Below, in pieces: positions 52,293 to 61,539 of a stretch of 64,000 bases of DNA; position 1 is the first letter of the stretch, and every line of letters starts with the position of its first letter. Under the pieces are notes generated by a model. That model ran no database searches, was not told the origin of the DNA, and was given only the letters and a program-made list of their open reading frames with translations. Source of the DNA: Gaiellasilicea sp963765705 (GTDB taxonomy: Bacteria > Actinomycetota > Thermoleophilia > Gaiellales > Gaiellaceae); the NCBI GenBank assembly GCA_963765705.1, contig CAVXXJ010000008.1, forward strand, positions 124,001 to 188,000, given 5' to 3'. Made by a program: the position numbers and the translations under genes.

Positions 52293-52346
52293 CGCATTCT
52301 CCGGGGAGTTTCCGTCCGGGTGCTAGTCGGGAAGAGGGGGCTTGAG

Positions 52347-54173
52347 ATGTGCGGAATCATCGGTTACGTCGGGCCCAGGGAGTGCAAGCCGCTGCTGCTG
52401 CAAGGACTCGAGCGCCTCGAGTACCGCGGCTACGACTCGGCCGGGATCGCGCTCCGGGAGGAGCACGGTCTCGACTACGTCCGCGCGATCGGCAACCTGC
52501 AGAACCTCAAGCTCGCCGCCGGCCCCAACGGCTCCTCCGCCACCCACGGCCTCGGGCATACGCGCTGGGCCACACACGGCGGCGTGACAGAGGCGAACGC
52601 CCACCCGTTGACGGGCTGCGACGGCTCGAAGCTCTCGATCGTGCTGAACGGGATCGTCGAGAACTACCGGGAGCTGCGGGAGGGCCTGCTCGCGGACGGG
52701 CACGAGTTCACGTCCGAGACCGACGCGGAGACGGTCGTCCATCTGGTCGAGCGCCACTACACGGGCGACCTCGCCGAGGCGGTGCGGCGCACGTTCACCG
52801 ACCTCGAGGGCCATTTCACATTCGTCGTCATCCACCACGACCACCCCGACGTCCTCGTCGCGGCGCGCCACCAGACTCCGCTCGTCGTCGGGATCGGCGA
52901 GGGCGAGATGTTCCTCGCCTCGAACGCGGCCGCCTTCCTCAGCGAGACGCGGTCGGTCCAGTTCCCCGACGACGGCGATATCGTCGAGGTCACGCCGGCC
53001 GGCGCCGTCTACACCCGCTCCGACGGCACCCCGGTCGAGCACGAGCCGGTCGAGCTCGACTGGGACGACGAAGGCGCCGAGAAGGGCGGCTACGAGACCT
53101 TCATGCTCAAGGAGATCTACGAGCAGGCCGAGGCCGTCGCCGAGACGATCGGCGACCGGGTCCGCCACGGCACGCTCGTCCTGGACGGGCTCGGGCACTC
53201 GGAGGAAGAGCTGAAAGCGCTGCGCCGGATCGTCATCCTCGCCTGCGGCACCGCGTACCACGCAGGCGTCGTCGGGCGCTACGTGATCGAGGAGTGGGCA
53301 CGGATCTCCGTCGAGCCCGACATCGCGTCCGAGTGGATCTACCGCAACCCGGTCATCGACAAGGACACGCTCGTGATCGGGATCTCGCAGTCGGGTGAGA
53401 CGCGCGACACGATCGAGGCCATGAAGCTCGCCCGCTCGCTGGGCGCGCGCACCGTCGCGATCACGAACATGATGGGCTCGCAGATCACCCGCGAGGTCGA
53501 CTCGGTGCTCTACACGCGCTGCGGCCTCGAGGTGGGCGTCGCCGCCTCGAAGACGTTCACCGCGCAGGTGTCGCTCCTCTATCTCGTCGCGCTCAAGCTG
53601 GCGCAGATCCGCGAGACCATGCCGCCGGGCGAGATCTCGTTCATCCTCGACAAGGTCTACGAGCTGCCGCAGAAGATCGACAAGTTCCTCGACGGCGACC
53701 ATCCGATCGAGGAGATTGCGCAGCGGTTCGCCGACAAGCCGTTCTTCCTCTACCTCGGCCGGCACATCGGCCTGCCGGTGGCGCTCGAGGGCGCGCTGAA
53801 GCTGAAGGAGATCAGCTACATCCCGACCGAGGCGTACTCCGCCGGCGAGATGAAGCACGGCCCGATCGCGCTGCTCGACGAGGACACGCCTGTCGTCGTC
53901 GTCGCGACCGACATCCACGTCTACGACAAGCTGATCTCGAACATCCAGGAGGTGCGCGCGCGAGGTGCGCACGTGATCGCGATCGCGACCGACGGCAACG
54001 AGGACATCCAGCACCACGCGAACGACGTCATCTACGTGCCGAAGACGCCGAAGTTCCTGCAGGCGGTGCTCGCGATCATCCCGCTGCAGCTGCTCGCCTA
54101 CCGGATCGCGCGCATCCGCGGGCTCAACGTCGACCAGCCGCGGAACCTGGCCAAGACCGTCACCGTCGAATAA
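52347..54173 (+). CDS. glmS: Glutamine-fructose-6-phosphate aminotransferase (isomerising)
   Basis: A 608-residue enzyme that makes glucosamine-6-phosphate, the first step toward UDP-GlcNAc. The N-terminal nucleophile Cys follows the initiator Met (MCGIIGYVG); GLGHTRWATHG is the glutamine site. Two SIS domains (SQSGETRDTIEA, and FLYLGRHIGLPVALEGALKLKEISY) form the isomerase, ending with the typical NLAKTVTVE. The ATG at 52347 is fixed by the requirement for Cys at position 2. Confidence 0.97.
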   Translation: MCGIIGYVGPRECKPLLLQGLERLEYRGYDSAGIALREEHGLDYVRAIGNLQNLKLAAGPNGSSATHGLGHTRWATHGGVTEANAHPLTGCDGSKLSIVLNGIVENYRELREGLLADGHEFTSETDAETVVHLVERHYTGDLAEAVRRTFTDLEGHFTFVVIHHDHPDVLVAARHQTPLVVGIGEGEMFLASNAAAFLSETRSVQFPDDGDIVEVTPAGAVYTRSDGTPVEHEPVELDWDDEGAEKGGYETFMLKEIYEQAEAVAETIGDRVRHGTLVLDGLGHSEEELKALRRIVILACGTAYHAGVVGRYVIEEWARISVEPDIASEWIYRNPVIDKDTLVIGISQSGETRDTIEAMKLARSLGARTVAITNMMGSQITREVDSVLYTRCGLEVGVAASKTFTAQVSLLYLVALKLAQIRETMPPGEISFILDKVYELPQKIDKFLDGDHPIEEIAQRFADKPFFLYLGRHIGLPVALEGALKLKEISYIPTEAYSAGEMKHGPIALLDEDTPVVVVATDIHVYDKLISNIQEVRARGAHVIAIATDGNEDIQHHANDVIYVPKTPKFLQAVLAIIPLQLLAYRIARIRGLNVDQPRNLAKTVTVE

Positions 54174-54232
54174 GCGGGCCGGCCTCGCCGCCCACGGCAT
54201 TTCCGGAGCTGAACGGCCTCCTCCGCGAGCTG

Positions 54233-54976
54233 GTGGAGCGAGCCGAGGCGATCCTCGGACGCAATTTCGTCGGTGCGTACCTCCAAGGGTCCTTCGCGAT
54301 CGGAGACGCGGATCTCCAGAGCGACTGCGATTTCATCGTCGTCACGAAGGACAAGGTCACGCACGACCACGAGCTGGCGCTTCGCGAGTTTCATGACGAG
54401 GTTCCCACCCGCGAGGGCCACTGGACGCACCATCTCGAAGGTTCGTACGCGCCAAGCGCTGACCTCCTGACTCTCGATCGACTCGACGCGGAGTGGCTGT
54501 ACATCGATCACGGCTGGCGCGAGATGCAATGGTCGACGCACTGCAACACGGAGCATGTGAGGTGGACGCTCCGCGAGCATGGGGTGACACTCGCTGGTCC
54601 GGACGTCCGCGAAGTGGTCTGCGACGTACCGGCCTCAGCGCTCCGGCGGGAGATGCGTCAGCGGCTCGACAGCTTCTTGCCGGATCTGTTCACGTGGACC
54701 AGCTTCGATATCGCCTGGACTCAGCGCTACGCCGTTTCGACTCTCTGCCGGATGCTGTACACGCTCGACACCGGTGCGGTGGCGTCGAAGCGGCGCTCCC
54801 TGGAATGGGCGAAGCTTGAGCTGGATCCGGTGTGGCAGGGCTTGATCCAGCAAGTACTCGAGGATCGAGCGGTCGGGTGGGACGCCTCCGACCCGCCGCG
54901 GCCAGGAACGGTGGACGCGACCTTGGCATTCGTCGATTACGCGACGGAACGCGCTGCCGTGTCGCAGCGCACCTAG
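54233..54976 (+). CDS. Nucleotidyltransferase with AadA-like C-terminal domain
   Basis: A 247-residue protein with an N-terminal nucleotidyltransferase motif (YLQGSFAIGDADLQSDCDFIVV, the GS-x9-D-x-D pattern) and a C-terminal helical domain (LCRMLYTLDTGAVASKRRSLEWA) like that of aminoglycoside adenylyltransferases (DUF4111-type relatives). It may adenylate an aminoglycoside or another small molecule. Codons are less GC-biased than in neighbours, hinting at acquisition. GTG start at 54233 is tentative; the frame is open further upstream. Confidence 0.75.
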   Translation: MERAEAILGRNFVGAYLQGSFAIGDADLQSDCDFIVVTKDKVTHDHELALREFHDEVPTREGHWTHHLEGSYAPSADLLTLDRLDAEWLYIDHGWREMQWSTHCNTEHVRWTLREHGVTLAGPDVREVVCDVPASALRREMRQRLDSFLPDLFTWTSFDIAWTQRYAVSTLCRMLYTLDTGAVASKRRSLEWAKLELDPVWQGLIQQVLEDRAVGWDASDPPRPGTVDATLAFVDYATERAAVSQRT

Positions 54977-54985
54977 CTCCGCGGG

Positions 54986-55207
54986 TCAGTCGAAGTCGAA
55001 GTCGGGGTCGTTCTCCTCGACCGGATCCTCGCGCGCGACCATGTCGTAGCGCATCGCCGTCCAGAGCGCGAGCGTCACCAGCGGCGGAACGAGCAGCACG
55101 AATGGATTGGCCAGTCCGATTGCGAACCAGAGGGCCGGCACCGTTGCGTACGCGCTCCAGCGCAGCAGGCGGTCTTCGCGCACGCGGGCCAGCAGGGGGC
55201 CCACCAT
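54986..55207 (-). CDS. Small two-helix membrane protein
   Basis: A 73-residue protein: short basic N terminus (ARVREDRLLRW), two hydrophobic segments (YATVPALWFAIGLA and FVLLVPPLVTLALWTAM), and an acidic tail ending DPDFDFD. Its start codon touches the end of the coiled-coil gene upstream, so they are co-transcribed. Function unknown. Confidence 0.6.
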   Translation of the reverse strand: MVGPLLARVREDRLLRWSAYATVPALWFAIGLANPFVLLVPPLVTLALWTAMRYDMVAREDPVEENDPDFDFD

Positions 55208-55569
55208 CAGCCGGTTTGGGCCACGCTCTTCCGCCGCCGCAAGCGGGCAAGCTCGTCGTTCTCGGGCGAACCATCGCCGCCCATCACATCGTCGTAGAGA
55301 GCCTGAGCCGCCGCGAGCACAGCGCCCGCTCGGCCGGCGAGCGTCGACTCGCGCAACGAGAGTGCGTGCTCGCGCTCGACCAGCTCTGTCTCGAGCGCAC
55401 TCAGCGCATCCAGTTGCGCCACCACGGCGGCGTCCGGCACGGGATCATCTGCGGTGGCCGCGGCCGGGAGTGGTGGCATCGTGGGCTCGGCGACGATGTC
55501 GAGCTGCGCTCGCTCGAGGCCGAGATGGGCGCGAAGCCCGGTACCGAAATCGGTGGCGTCGTCAATCAT
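55207..55569 (-). CDS. Coiled-coil protein of unknown function
   Basis: A 120-residue protein, with a predicted coiled coil over about residues 48-82 (AQLDALSALETELVEREHALSLRES in outline) followed by a short helical, charged end. ATG at 55569 with a TAAGGC-like box about 7 bp upstream. It shares its short control region divergently with fdhD. Confidence 0.55.
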   Translation of the reverse strand: MIDDATDFGTGLRAHLGLERAQLDIVAEPTMPPLPAAATADDPVPDAAVVAQLDALSALETELVEREHALSLRESTLAGRAGAVLAAAQALYDDVMGGDGSPENDELARLRRRKSVAQTG

Positions 55570-55611
55570 GCGTACAGCCTTAGATGCCGGATGGCCCGAG
55601 AACCTGCGCGA

Positions 55612-55617
55612 TACCCT
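55612..55617 (+). promoter_or_regulatory. -10-like box, leaderless start of fdhD
   Basis: TACCCT, 6 bp before the GTG at 55624. Confidence 0.5.
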
Positions 55618-55623
55618 CCAGCT

Positions 55624-56397
55624 GTGAAAGCGCCTGCCCAGACCACGGCGCGCGTGCAGGTGACGCGCGTGCCCGGCGGGGAGGCCGGCGACGTCGTCGC
55701 GGTCGAGGAACCGCTCGAGCTCCGGATCGCCGGCACGCCCGTCGCGGTGACGATGCGGACGCCCGGGCACGACGAGGAGCTTGCTCTCGGCTTCGCCGTC
55801 ACCGAGGGCCTGCAACCCGTCGGCGCGCGCGTGCCCGACGACCTGGCCGCGAACACGATCGAGGTCGACGCGCCCGCGTTCGACCTCAGCGGGGTCCAGC
55901 GGAACTTCTACACGTCGTCCTCGTGCGGAGTCTGCGGCAAGGGAGCGCTCGAGGCGATCGCGGTCGAGGCGACCCGCATCGACAGCGATCTCCGAGTCGC
56001 GGCCGCGCTCGTCACGACCCTGCCCGACCGGCTCCGCGAGGCGCAACCCGCGTTCGAGGCGACGGGCGGCCTACACGCGACCGGGCTCTTCTCGGCTGAC
56101 GGAGAGCTGCTCTGCGTACGCGAGGACGTCGGACGGCACAACGCCCTCGACAAGGTGATCGGGCGTGCGTTCCTCGACGGGCTGCTGCCGCTCGCGCGGT
56201 CGATCCTCTGCGTCAGCGGCCGCCTCTCCTTCGAGCTCGTCCAGAAGGCCGCAGTCGCGGGCTGCCCGCTGCTCGTCGCCGTCGGCGCGCCCTCGTCGCT
56301 CGCGATCGAGCTCGCCGCCGACGGGGGGATCACGCTCTGCGGCTTCGTCCGCGGCGGCTCGCTCAACGTCTACACGGAGACGTGGCGGATCACGTAA
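55624..56397 (+). CDS. fdhD: Formate dehydrogenase accessory sulfurtransferase FdhD
   Basis: A 257-residue protein required to sulfurate the molybdenum cofactor of formate dehydrogenase. The conserved Cys motif is in YTSSSCGVCGKGALEAI; GRHNALDKVIG and SGRLSFELVQKAAVAGCPLL are further family signatures. It shares the locus with mobA and the selenoprotein fdhA, which supports the FDH role. GTG start, leaderless -10 box 6 bp upstream. Its end overlaps mobA by 16 bp. Confidence 0.95.
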   Translation: MKAPAQTTARVQVTRVPGGEAGDVVAVEEPLELRIAGTPVAVTMRTPGHDEELALGFAVTEGLQPVGARVPDDLAANTIEVDAPAFDLSGVQRNFYTSSSCGVCGKGALEAIAVEATRIDSDLRVAAALVTTLPDRLREAQPAFEATGGLHATGLFSADGELLCVREDVGRHNALDKVIGRAFLDGLLPLARSILCVSGRLSFELVQKAAVAGCPLLVAVGAPSSLAIELAADGGITLCGFVRGGSLNVYTETWRIT

Positions 56398-56921
56398 CCG
56401 GCGTGCTGCTGGTCGGCGGCGCGTCGAAGCGCTTCGGCTCGCCGAAGCCGTTGGCTCAGTTCCGGGGCGAAACGCTCGCCGCGCGTGGCTGGCGGATCCT
56501 CGGCGAAGCGTTTCCGCGGCGGCTCGCGGTCGGTAAGGGAGACCTCGAGCTGCCGTTCGACGTCGTCGTCGAGCCGCCCGAGCCACGGGCGCCGATCGTC
56601 GGCGTCGTCGCCGGCCTGCGTGCGGCCGCGACCGAGGTCGTCGTGTTCCTCCCGGTCGACTGCGCGCTCGTGACGCCGGAGCTTCTGCGCGAGCTGGGCG
56701 CGGCCGCGGCGGTGACGCAGACGGGCCCGCTCCCCGGCGCCTACGCGAAGGCCGACCTGCCGGAGCTGGAGCGCCGGCTGGCAGCAGGGGAGTACTCGCT
56801 GCGCGGCCTCAATCCACGCGTCGTCGAAGCCGATCCACGCCTGCTCGCGAACGCGAACACGCCGGGCGAGCTGTCAGCGCTCGAACAGGACCTCGCCGCT
56901 CTCGACGACCACCGAGCCTGA
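56382..56921 (+). CDS. mobA: Molybdenum cofactor guanylyltransferase
   Basis: A 179-residue nucleotidyltransferase with the N-terminal LLVGGASKRFGSPKPL loop (usual LAGGxSxRMGxxK) and VVFLPVDCALV (usual PCDxP). It attaches GMP to molybdopterin to form the bis-MGD cofactor used by FdhA. Short and compact for the family; the VDC in place of CDxP is a variation worth noting. It overlaps the converging birA gene by 48 bp. Confidence 0.85.
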   Translation: MADHVTGVLLVGGASKRFGSPKPLAQFRGETLAARGWRILGEAFPRRLAVGKGDLELPFDVVVEPPEPRAPIVGVVAGLRAAATEVVVFLPVDCALVTPELLRELGAAAAVTQTGPLPGAYAKADLPELERRLAAGEYSLRGLNPRVVEADPRLLANANTPGELSALEQDLAALDDHRA

Positions 56922-57593
56922 GTGGGTCGACACCTCCAGCCGCCCGTCGCGCAGGATCATCTGTGCGACCCCGTCGACGCCGTCGACACTGACCTTCCGG
57001 CCGCGGAGGAAGTCGCGTGCGCCGAGATCGTCGTAGATCGCATCCAGCCCACCGTCACGCCAGGCCTCGTAGCGCTGCTCGAGCTCGAGCAGGAGGTCGG
57101 CGAGGATCGGGGCTCGATCCAGCACGCGTCCGGTGACCGAGCGCAGCGATCCGGCCGGCGCCTTCGTCTCTGCGGGGAGCTCGTCGGGAGTCTGGGTGAC
57201 GTTGAGGCCGATCCCGAGCACGACCGCGCCGTCCTTGAGCTCGGCAAGCCCGCCGGCGACCTTGCGCCGGTCGAGCATGACGTCGTTCGGCCACTTGATC
57301 TGCGCCGCCAGCCCGGTTGCCTGCTCGACGGCGATCGCCGTCGCGACCCCGGCGACGAGCGTCAGCTCCGCCGCTCGCCGCTCTGGCGGCGGCCGCAGGA
57401 GCACGGAGACCAGGACGGAGCTACGAGCGGGCGCCTCCCAGGCCTTGCCCATCCGACCGCGCCCGGCCGTCTGCTCCTCGCAGACGGCGACCGCGCCCTC
57501 GGGGTGGGCCGCGTCGAGCATCCGCTGCGTCGTCTCACACTGCTCCAGGTAGAAGTAGGGCCGCCCGAAGCGGCCCCGGAGCAACGGCTCCAT
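56874..57593 (-). CDS. birA: Biotin-[acetyl-CoA-carboxylase] ligase
   Basis: A 239-residue biotin protein ligase without the N-terminal DNA-binding domain. The biotin loop reads EQTAGRGRMGKAW, with KWPNDVMLDRRKVAGGLAEL and GIGLNVTQ following. It attaches biotin to carboxylases. Starts 20 bp after the fdhA stop, so it is probably carried on the same minus-strand transcript although functionally unrelated. Confidence 0.93.
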   Translation of the reverse strand: MEPLLRGRFGRPYFYLEQCETTQRMLDAAHPEGAVAVCEEQTAGRGRMGKAWEAPARSSVLVSVLLRPPPERRAAELTLVAGVATAIAVEQATGLAAQIKWPNDVMLDRRKVAGGLAELKDGAVVLGIGLNVTQTPDELPAETKAPAGSLRSVTGRVLDRAPILADLLLELEQRYEAWRDGGLDAIYDDLGARDFLRGRKVSVDGVDGVAQMILRDGRLEVSTHSGSVVVESGEVLFER

Positions 57594-57613
57594 GAAGGCG
57601 GGGGCGAGCGAGC

Positions 57614-60304
57614 TCAGACGCGCTCCAGCCGGACTGCCGAGACCTTGTACTCGGGCGTCCCGATCAGCGAGTCGCCGACGTCATGCGTGAGCGTGTTCAC
57701 TCTCGCCTCGGCGAAGTGGATCGCCATCCAGACGAGGCCGGGGTAGACGCGCTCCGAGAACTGCGCGCGTGCACGGATGTCGCCGCGCCGGGAGACGAGC
57801 CGCACCCACTCGCCCTCGATCACCCCCAACGCCGACGCGTCCTCCGGGGAGATCTCGAAGAACGGATCGACCTGCTTGTCCGTGATCCCGTCCTCGCGCA
57901 TCGTCATCCCACCCGAGTTGTAGTGATACAGCGTTCTCCCAGTGGACAACACGAACGGGTAGTCGGAGTCGGGCTCCTCGATCGGCGGCTGGTACTCGAC
58001 GGGATGGAACTTGCCCTTTCCGTTCGGCAGCGAGGGATGATCCTCGTGCAGGAACTGCGTTCCGGGGTGATCGAGCGAGGTGCAGGGCCACTGGATCCCG
58101 TGCTCCTCGATCCGCGGATAGCGGACGCCGAACCAGTTCGGCGACAGGTCGGCGAGCTCGTTCCAGACGGATTCCGCGTCCGGGTACTCCGGCCAGTCGC
58201 AGCCGAGCGCCCGAGCCAGCGCGATCACGATCTCACGGTCGCCGCGGGCGTTGCCCGGATAGGGCACGGCCGCCCGGACGCGGTTGATGCGGCGCTCGGT
58301 GTTCGTGAAGGTGCCGTCCTTCTCCGCGAAGCTGGAAGCGGGAAGCACCACGTCCGCGAACCGGGTCGACGTCTCGTTGAGGAACAGGTCCTGCGCGACC
58401 ATGAACTCGAGCTTCGCCAGCCCTTCCTCGACGTGCTTGGCGTTCGGCTCGGTCTGGGCCGGGTTCTCGCCGATCAGGTAGAGCGCCTTGACCCGGCCGT
58501 CGTGCAGTCCCGACATCATCTGGTCGAGCCGGAAGCCGGCGCGCTCGGGCAGGTCGACACCCCAGGCGGCCGCGAACTTCGCCCGCACCTCGGGATCGTC
58601 CCAGGGCTGGTAGCCGGGGAAGTAGTGCGGGTTCGCGCCCGAGTCGTTCAGGCCCTGAACGTTGTTCTGGCCGCGGAGCGCGTTCAGGCCGGTCGACTCG
58701 TAGCCGAGGTGGCCGGTCATCAGGACGAGGTTCGCGAGCGACCAGATGTTGTCGACGCCGCACGCGTGCTCGGTGATCCCGAGTGTGTAGAAGATCGCCG
58801 CGTGCCGCTCGGTCGCGTACTCGCGGGCGGTCGCACGGATCGCGTCGGCCGGCACACCGGTGACGCGCTCGGCCTCCTCGGGCGTGTAGCGGGCGACGAC
58901 CTCCCGCACGGACTCGAAGTCCTCGCAGTGGGCGGCGATGTAGGCGTCGTCCTGGAGTCCTTCCTCGAGGATCACGTGCATGATCGCGTTCAGCAGCCAG
59001 ACGTCGGAGCCGGGGCGGAGTTGGAGATGGCGCTTGGCGAGCTTCGTCAGCCAGATCGCGCGTGGGTCGGCGACGACGAGCGTGGCGCCGTTTCGTACCG
59101 CCTTCTTGATCCGCAGCGCCAGCACCGGATGCGCCTCGGTCGTGTTGGAGCCGATCACGAGCAGGAAGCGGCAGTTCTCGATCTCCGGGATCGAGTTGGT
59201 GGTTGCGCCTCTGCCGAGCGACCTAACTAGGCCGTAAAGGGTTGGAGCGTGTCAGGTGGCCTCGCACGAGTGGACGGAATGGGTCTTGAGCCCCGTCCGG
59301 GCGAGCTTCTGGATCAGGTAGTTCTCCTCGTTCGTCAGGCGCGCGGAGGCGAGCACGCCGACGGCCTGCGGTGAGTGGCGTTCCATCACCCCCTGCAAGC
59401 CTTCGGCGGCGACCTCGAGCGCGTGCTCCCAGGTCGTTGCGTGCAGCTGCCCGTCCTCGCCCCGGACGAGCGGCTCGGTCAGCCGGTCGGGGTGGTGGAC
59501 GAAGTTGAAGGCGAAGCGGCCCTTGACGCAGAGGTTGCCCTCGTTCGAGACGTATTCCGGCTTCGACGTCACCTTGACGATCCGCTTCGTCTCGGGGTCG
59601 ACGTTGAGATCGACCTGGCAGCCGACGCCGCAGAACGTGCACGTCGTCTTCACCTGCTCGAGCGCCCGTTCCTGGACGCCCGCTCCCTCGAGGAACTTCT
59701 CGTAGATCGCTCCGGTCGGACAGGTCGAGAGACAGCCGCCGCAGAGCTCGCACTCGGTGTCGAGCCACGAGCGCTCCCACGTCGGGACGATGCGAGCCTC
59801 GGGCCCGCGGCCCTCGAGGGACAGCGCCGAGCACTGCATCACCTCCTGCGTGTAGCGGACGCAGCGGTTGCAGAGGATGCACGTATCGGGCTCATAGCCC
59901 ATCAGCTTGTTGCGGTCGGCGTACGGCTCGCGCTTCGCGTCCGGGAGGATCAGCGGCGCCTCGGCGCCGAGCTCGAGCGCGAGGTCGGTGAGCTCGTTCG
60001 GCCGGCCGCCGGGGTCGGCGTTGAGATGCTCGGAGAGGAGCATCTCCGTCAGCGTCTTGCGGAGCTGGGGGACGTTGGAGTTGGTGGAGACGACCATCCC
60101 GTCGGCGACGCGTGTGGCGCAGGCCGGCATGGGTCTCGGCGCTCCTTCGACGCCGACGACGCACATCCGGCAACCGCCGTACGGCGCCAGCTTGTCGTCG
60201 TGGCAGAGCGTCGGGATGAAGACGCCGTTCCGCGCTGCCGCGTGCACGAGCAGCTCGCCCTCGGACGCGGTGGCCGTTCGCCCGTCGAGCGTGAACTCGA
60301 TCAC
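57614..60304 (-). CDS. fdhA: Formate dehydrogenase alpha subunit, selenoprotein (Sec351)
   Basis: An 896-residue molybdenum formate dehydrogenase, read through one in-frame TGA (59252-59254) as selenocysteine. N-terminal domain: [2Fe-2S] site C34, C45, C48, C62; two ferredoxin-type clusters with C142/145/148/158 and C185/188/191/195; then the bis-MGD domain with its [4Fe-4S] (CTFCGVGC from C222, and C259). Sec351 stands in SCEAT-U-HAPTLYGL, exactly where the catalytic Sec or Cys of FDH lies (U-H-x-P). The sequence after the TGA is fully conserved (GRGATTNSIPEIE, IGSNTTEAHPV) in the same frame. NAD-dependent partner: the NuoEF-like subunit at 62135-63607. GTG start with a TACCAT box 6 bp upstream. 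Confidence 0.95.
59219..59254 (-). promoter_or_regulatory. Sec UGA codon and bacterial SECIS-like hairpin
   Basis: UGA at 59254-59252 (minus strand). 17 nt downstream a 6-bp stem CGGCCU/AGGUCG (59234-59219, one G-U pair) closes an AGUU loop. The loop GU is 24 nt after UGA, within the spacing known for bacterial SECIS elements, where SelB binds a small G/GU loop. Confidence 0.75.
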
Positions 60305-60310
60305 CCTGCG

Positions 60311-60316
60311 ATGGTA
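60311..60316 (-). promoter_or_regulatory. -10-like box, leaderless start of fdhA
   Basis: TACCAT on the minus strand, 6 bp before the GTG at 60304, right after the stop of the preceding secreted-protein gene. Confidence 0.5.
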
Positions 60317-61495
60317 CTAGGGGCAGGTGCCGGCGATCACGCCCTGGGAGGACGTGACGTTCGGCGCCGCGGCGGTCTTCGCTACAAGTTCCCGGGTCAG
60401 GTCGGTGCCGGCGACCGCCAGCCGCTGCACCTGCTTCGGCCCGTACGAGCTGATGCCGGCTTTCAGCTCGACCAGCCCCGTCACCCGGTCGATCGGCGCC
60501 AAGACGGGCTGGCCGCCGTTCATGCCGGCGACGGTCAGCTGGGCGGTCGCGTTCGCCGGCAGGCCCGCCCCTGCGAACCGCAGCAGCCAGCGCAGGAACG
60601 ACGGGAACTGGCCGAACGGAGTGTGCGTCACCGCAACGCAGGCAGCCGCGAGCTCGAGTGTGGTCGTCGGCGCCTTGGCCCTGCAGCGTGCGCGGCCGAC
60701 GAGCGGGAACGTCTCCTCGTAGCGCCCGCCCAAGCTGCCGAGAAAGACCGCGAGGCTGGACTCGGCGACCGTGACCATCGCGATGTATGTGCCGGTGCCC
60801 ACCCGGTTGCAGACGAACTCCTGGCGGGTGTAGCTCACGTTCGCGCCGAGTCCGACCACGCCGCTCGCGTTCCATTGCGTCTCGTCGCTGTCGACGCTGA
60901 TGGCATCGCGCCGGCGTCGGTTGTCGATGGCGCTGACGACGCGCGCGACCCACTTGTCGCCGACGGAGGCGTCCACCGCGACGGGAGTGAGTGACAGGCT
61001 GAAGCCCTCGTCGAGCGAGAGCAGCGTCGAGAAGTGCCGTGTCGTCCCGGTGACGACGAGCGTGTTGCCGTTCAGGCGGGCGTTCAGGCTCTTCAAGAGC
61101 TCCCACTTGCCGCTGCGGTCGCGGGATGCGAGCACGACTCCTTGAACGGTGTCCTTCTTGAACCCCGCAACGCGCGTGTCGATCCGCCTCGTGATCGTCA
61201 CCGGCTTCAGGAAGCGGAGGCCGCTCGGCTCGAGCTCGTAGAGCTTCGACCCAGGCCTGACGGTCGCGTTGCGGAGCTCCGGGGGGTATTGCGACTTCGT
61301 CAGCGTCCGCACGCGGATGGGTATGGATCTCGAGAGCGCGCCACGCGGCACGGAGACGGTGAGGCCGCCGTCCTTGCTCGTCACTGTCTGCGCAGGGGAG
61401 ACAGCCTGGCGATCGCCTCTTGCATTGCCCGCAGCCAACACCGACGCCGCACCGAGCAGAACGACGATGAGGCCCGCACGCCTCGCTCGTGTCAT
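60317..61495 (-). CDS. Secreted protein of unknown function between fdhA and fdhB
   Basis: A 392-residue protein with a signal peptide (LIVVLLGAASVLAAGNARG). Residues 30-140 resemble a ZU5-like or other beta-sandwich domain (GGLTVSVPRGALSRSIPIRVRTL), followed by a beta-rich region with paired Cys and a C-terminal domain. No enzyme motif seen. ATG has a TAGAGT box 8 bp upstream. Its position in the FDH region looks incidental. Confidence 0.65.
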   Translation of the reverse strand: MTRARRAGLIVVLLGAASVLAAGNARGDRQAVSPAQTVTSKDGGLTVSVPRGALSRSIPIRVRTLTKSQYPPELRNATVRPGSKLYELEPSGLRFLKPVTITRRIDTRVAGFKKDTVQGVVLASRDRSGKWELLKSLNARLNGNTLVVTGTTRHFSTLLSLDEGFSLSLTPVAVDASVGDKWVARVVSAIDNRRRRDAISVDSDETQWNASGVVGLGANVSYTRQEFVCNRVGTGTYIAMVTVAESSLAVFLGSLGGRYEETFPLVGRARCRAKAPTTTLELAAACVAVTHTPFGQFPSFLRWLLRFAGAGLPANATAQLTVAGMNGGQPVLAPIDRVTGLVELKAGISSYGPKQVQRLAVAGTDLTRELVAKTAAAPNVTSSQGVIAGTCP

Positions 61496-61503
61496 TTGCA
61501 GCG

Positions 61504-61509
61504 ACTCTA
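61504..61509 (-). promoter_or_regulatory. -10-like box for the secreted-protein gene
   Basis: TAGAGT on the minus strand, 8 bp before the ATG at 61495. Confidence 0.45.
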
Positions 61510-61539
61510 GCGCTCTGCCGCTCCCGTGTCACTGTGGCC

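Noticed and set aside
52264..52346. A glmS ribozyme
   Set aside because: The 80-bp leader is too short and lacks the conserved ribozyme core; only a simple hairpin is visible.
54233..54976. A confirmed aminoglycoside resistance gene
   Set aside because: The nucleotidyltransferase and AadA-like helical motifs are present, but family members act on varied substrates and nothing nearby points to resistance or a mobile element.
59252..59254. The TGA as a nonsense mutation or frameshift in fdhA
   Set aside because: The frame is unchanged on both sides, sequence after it is conserved with no new start codon, and it falls exactly on the known Sec position with a SECIS-like hairpin behind it.
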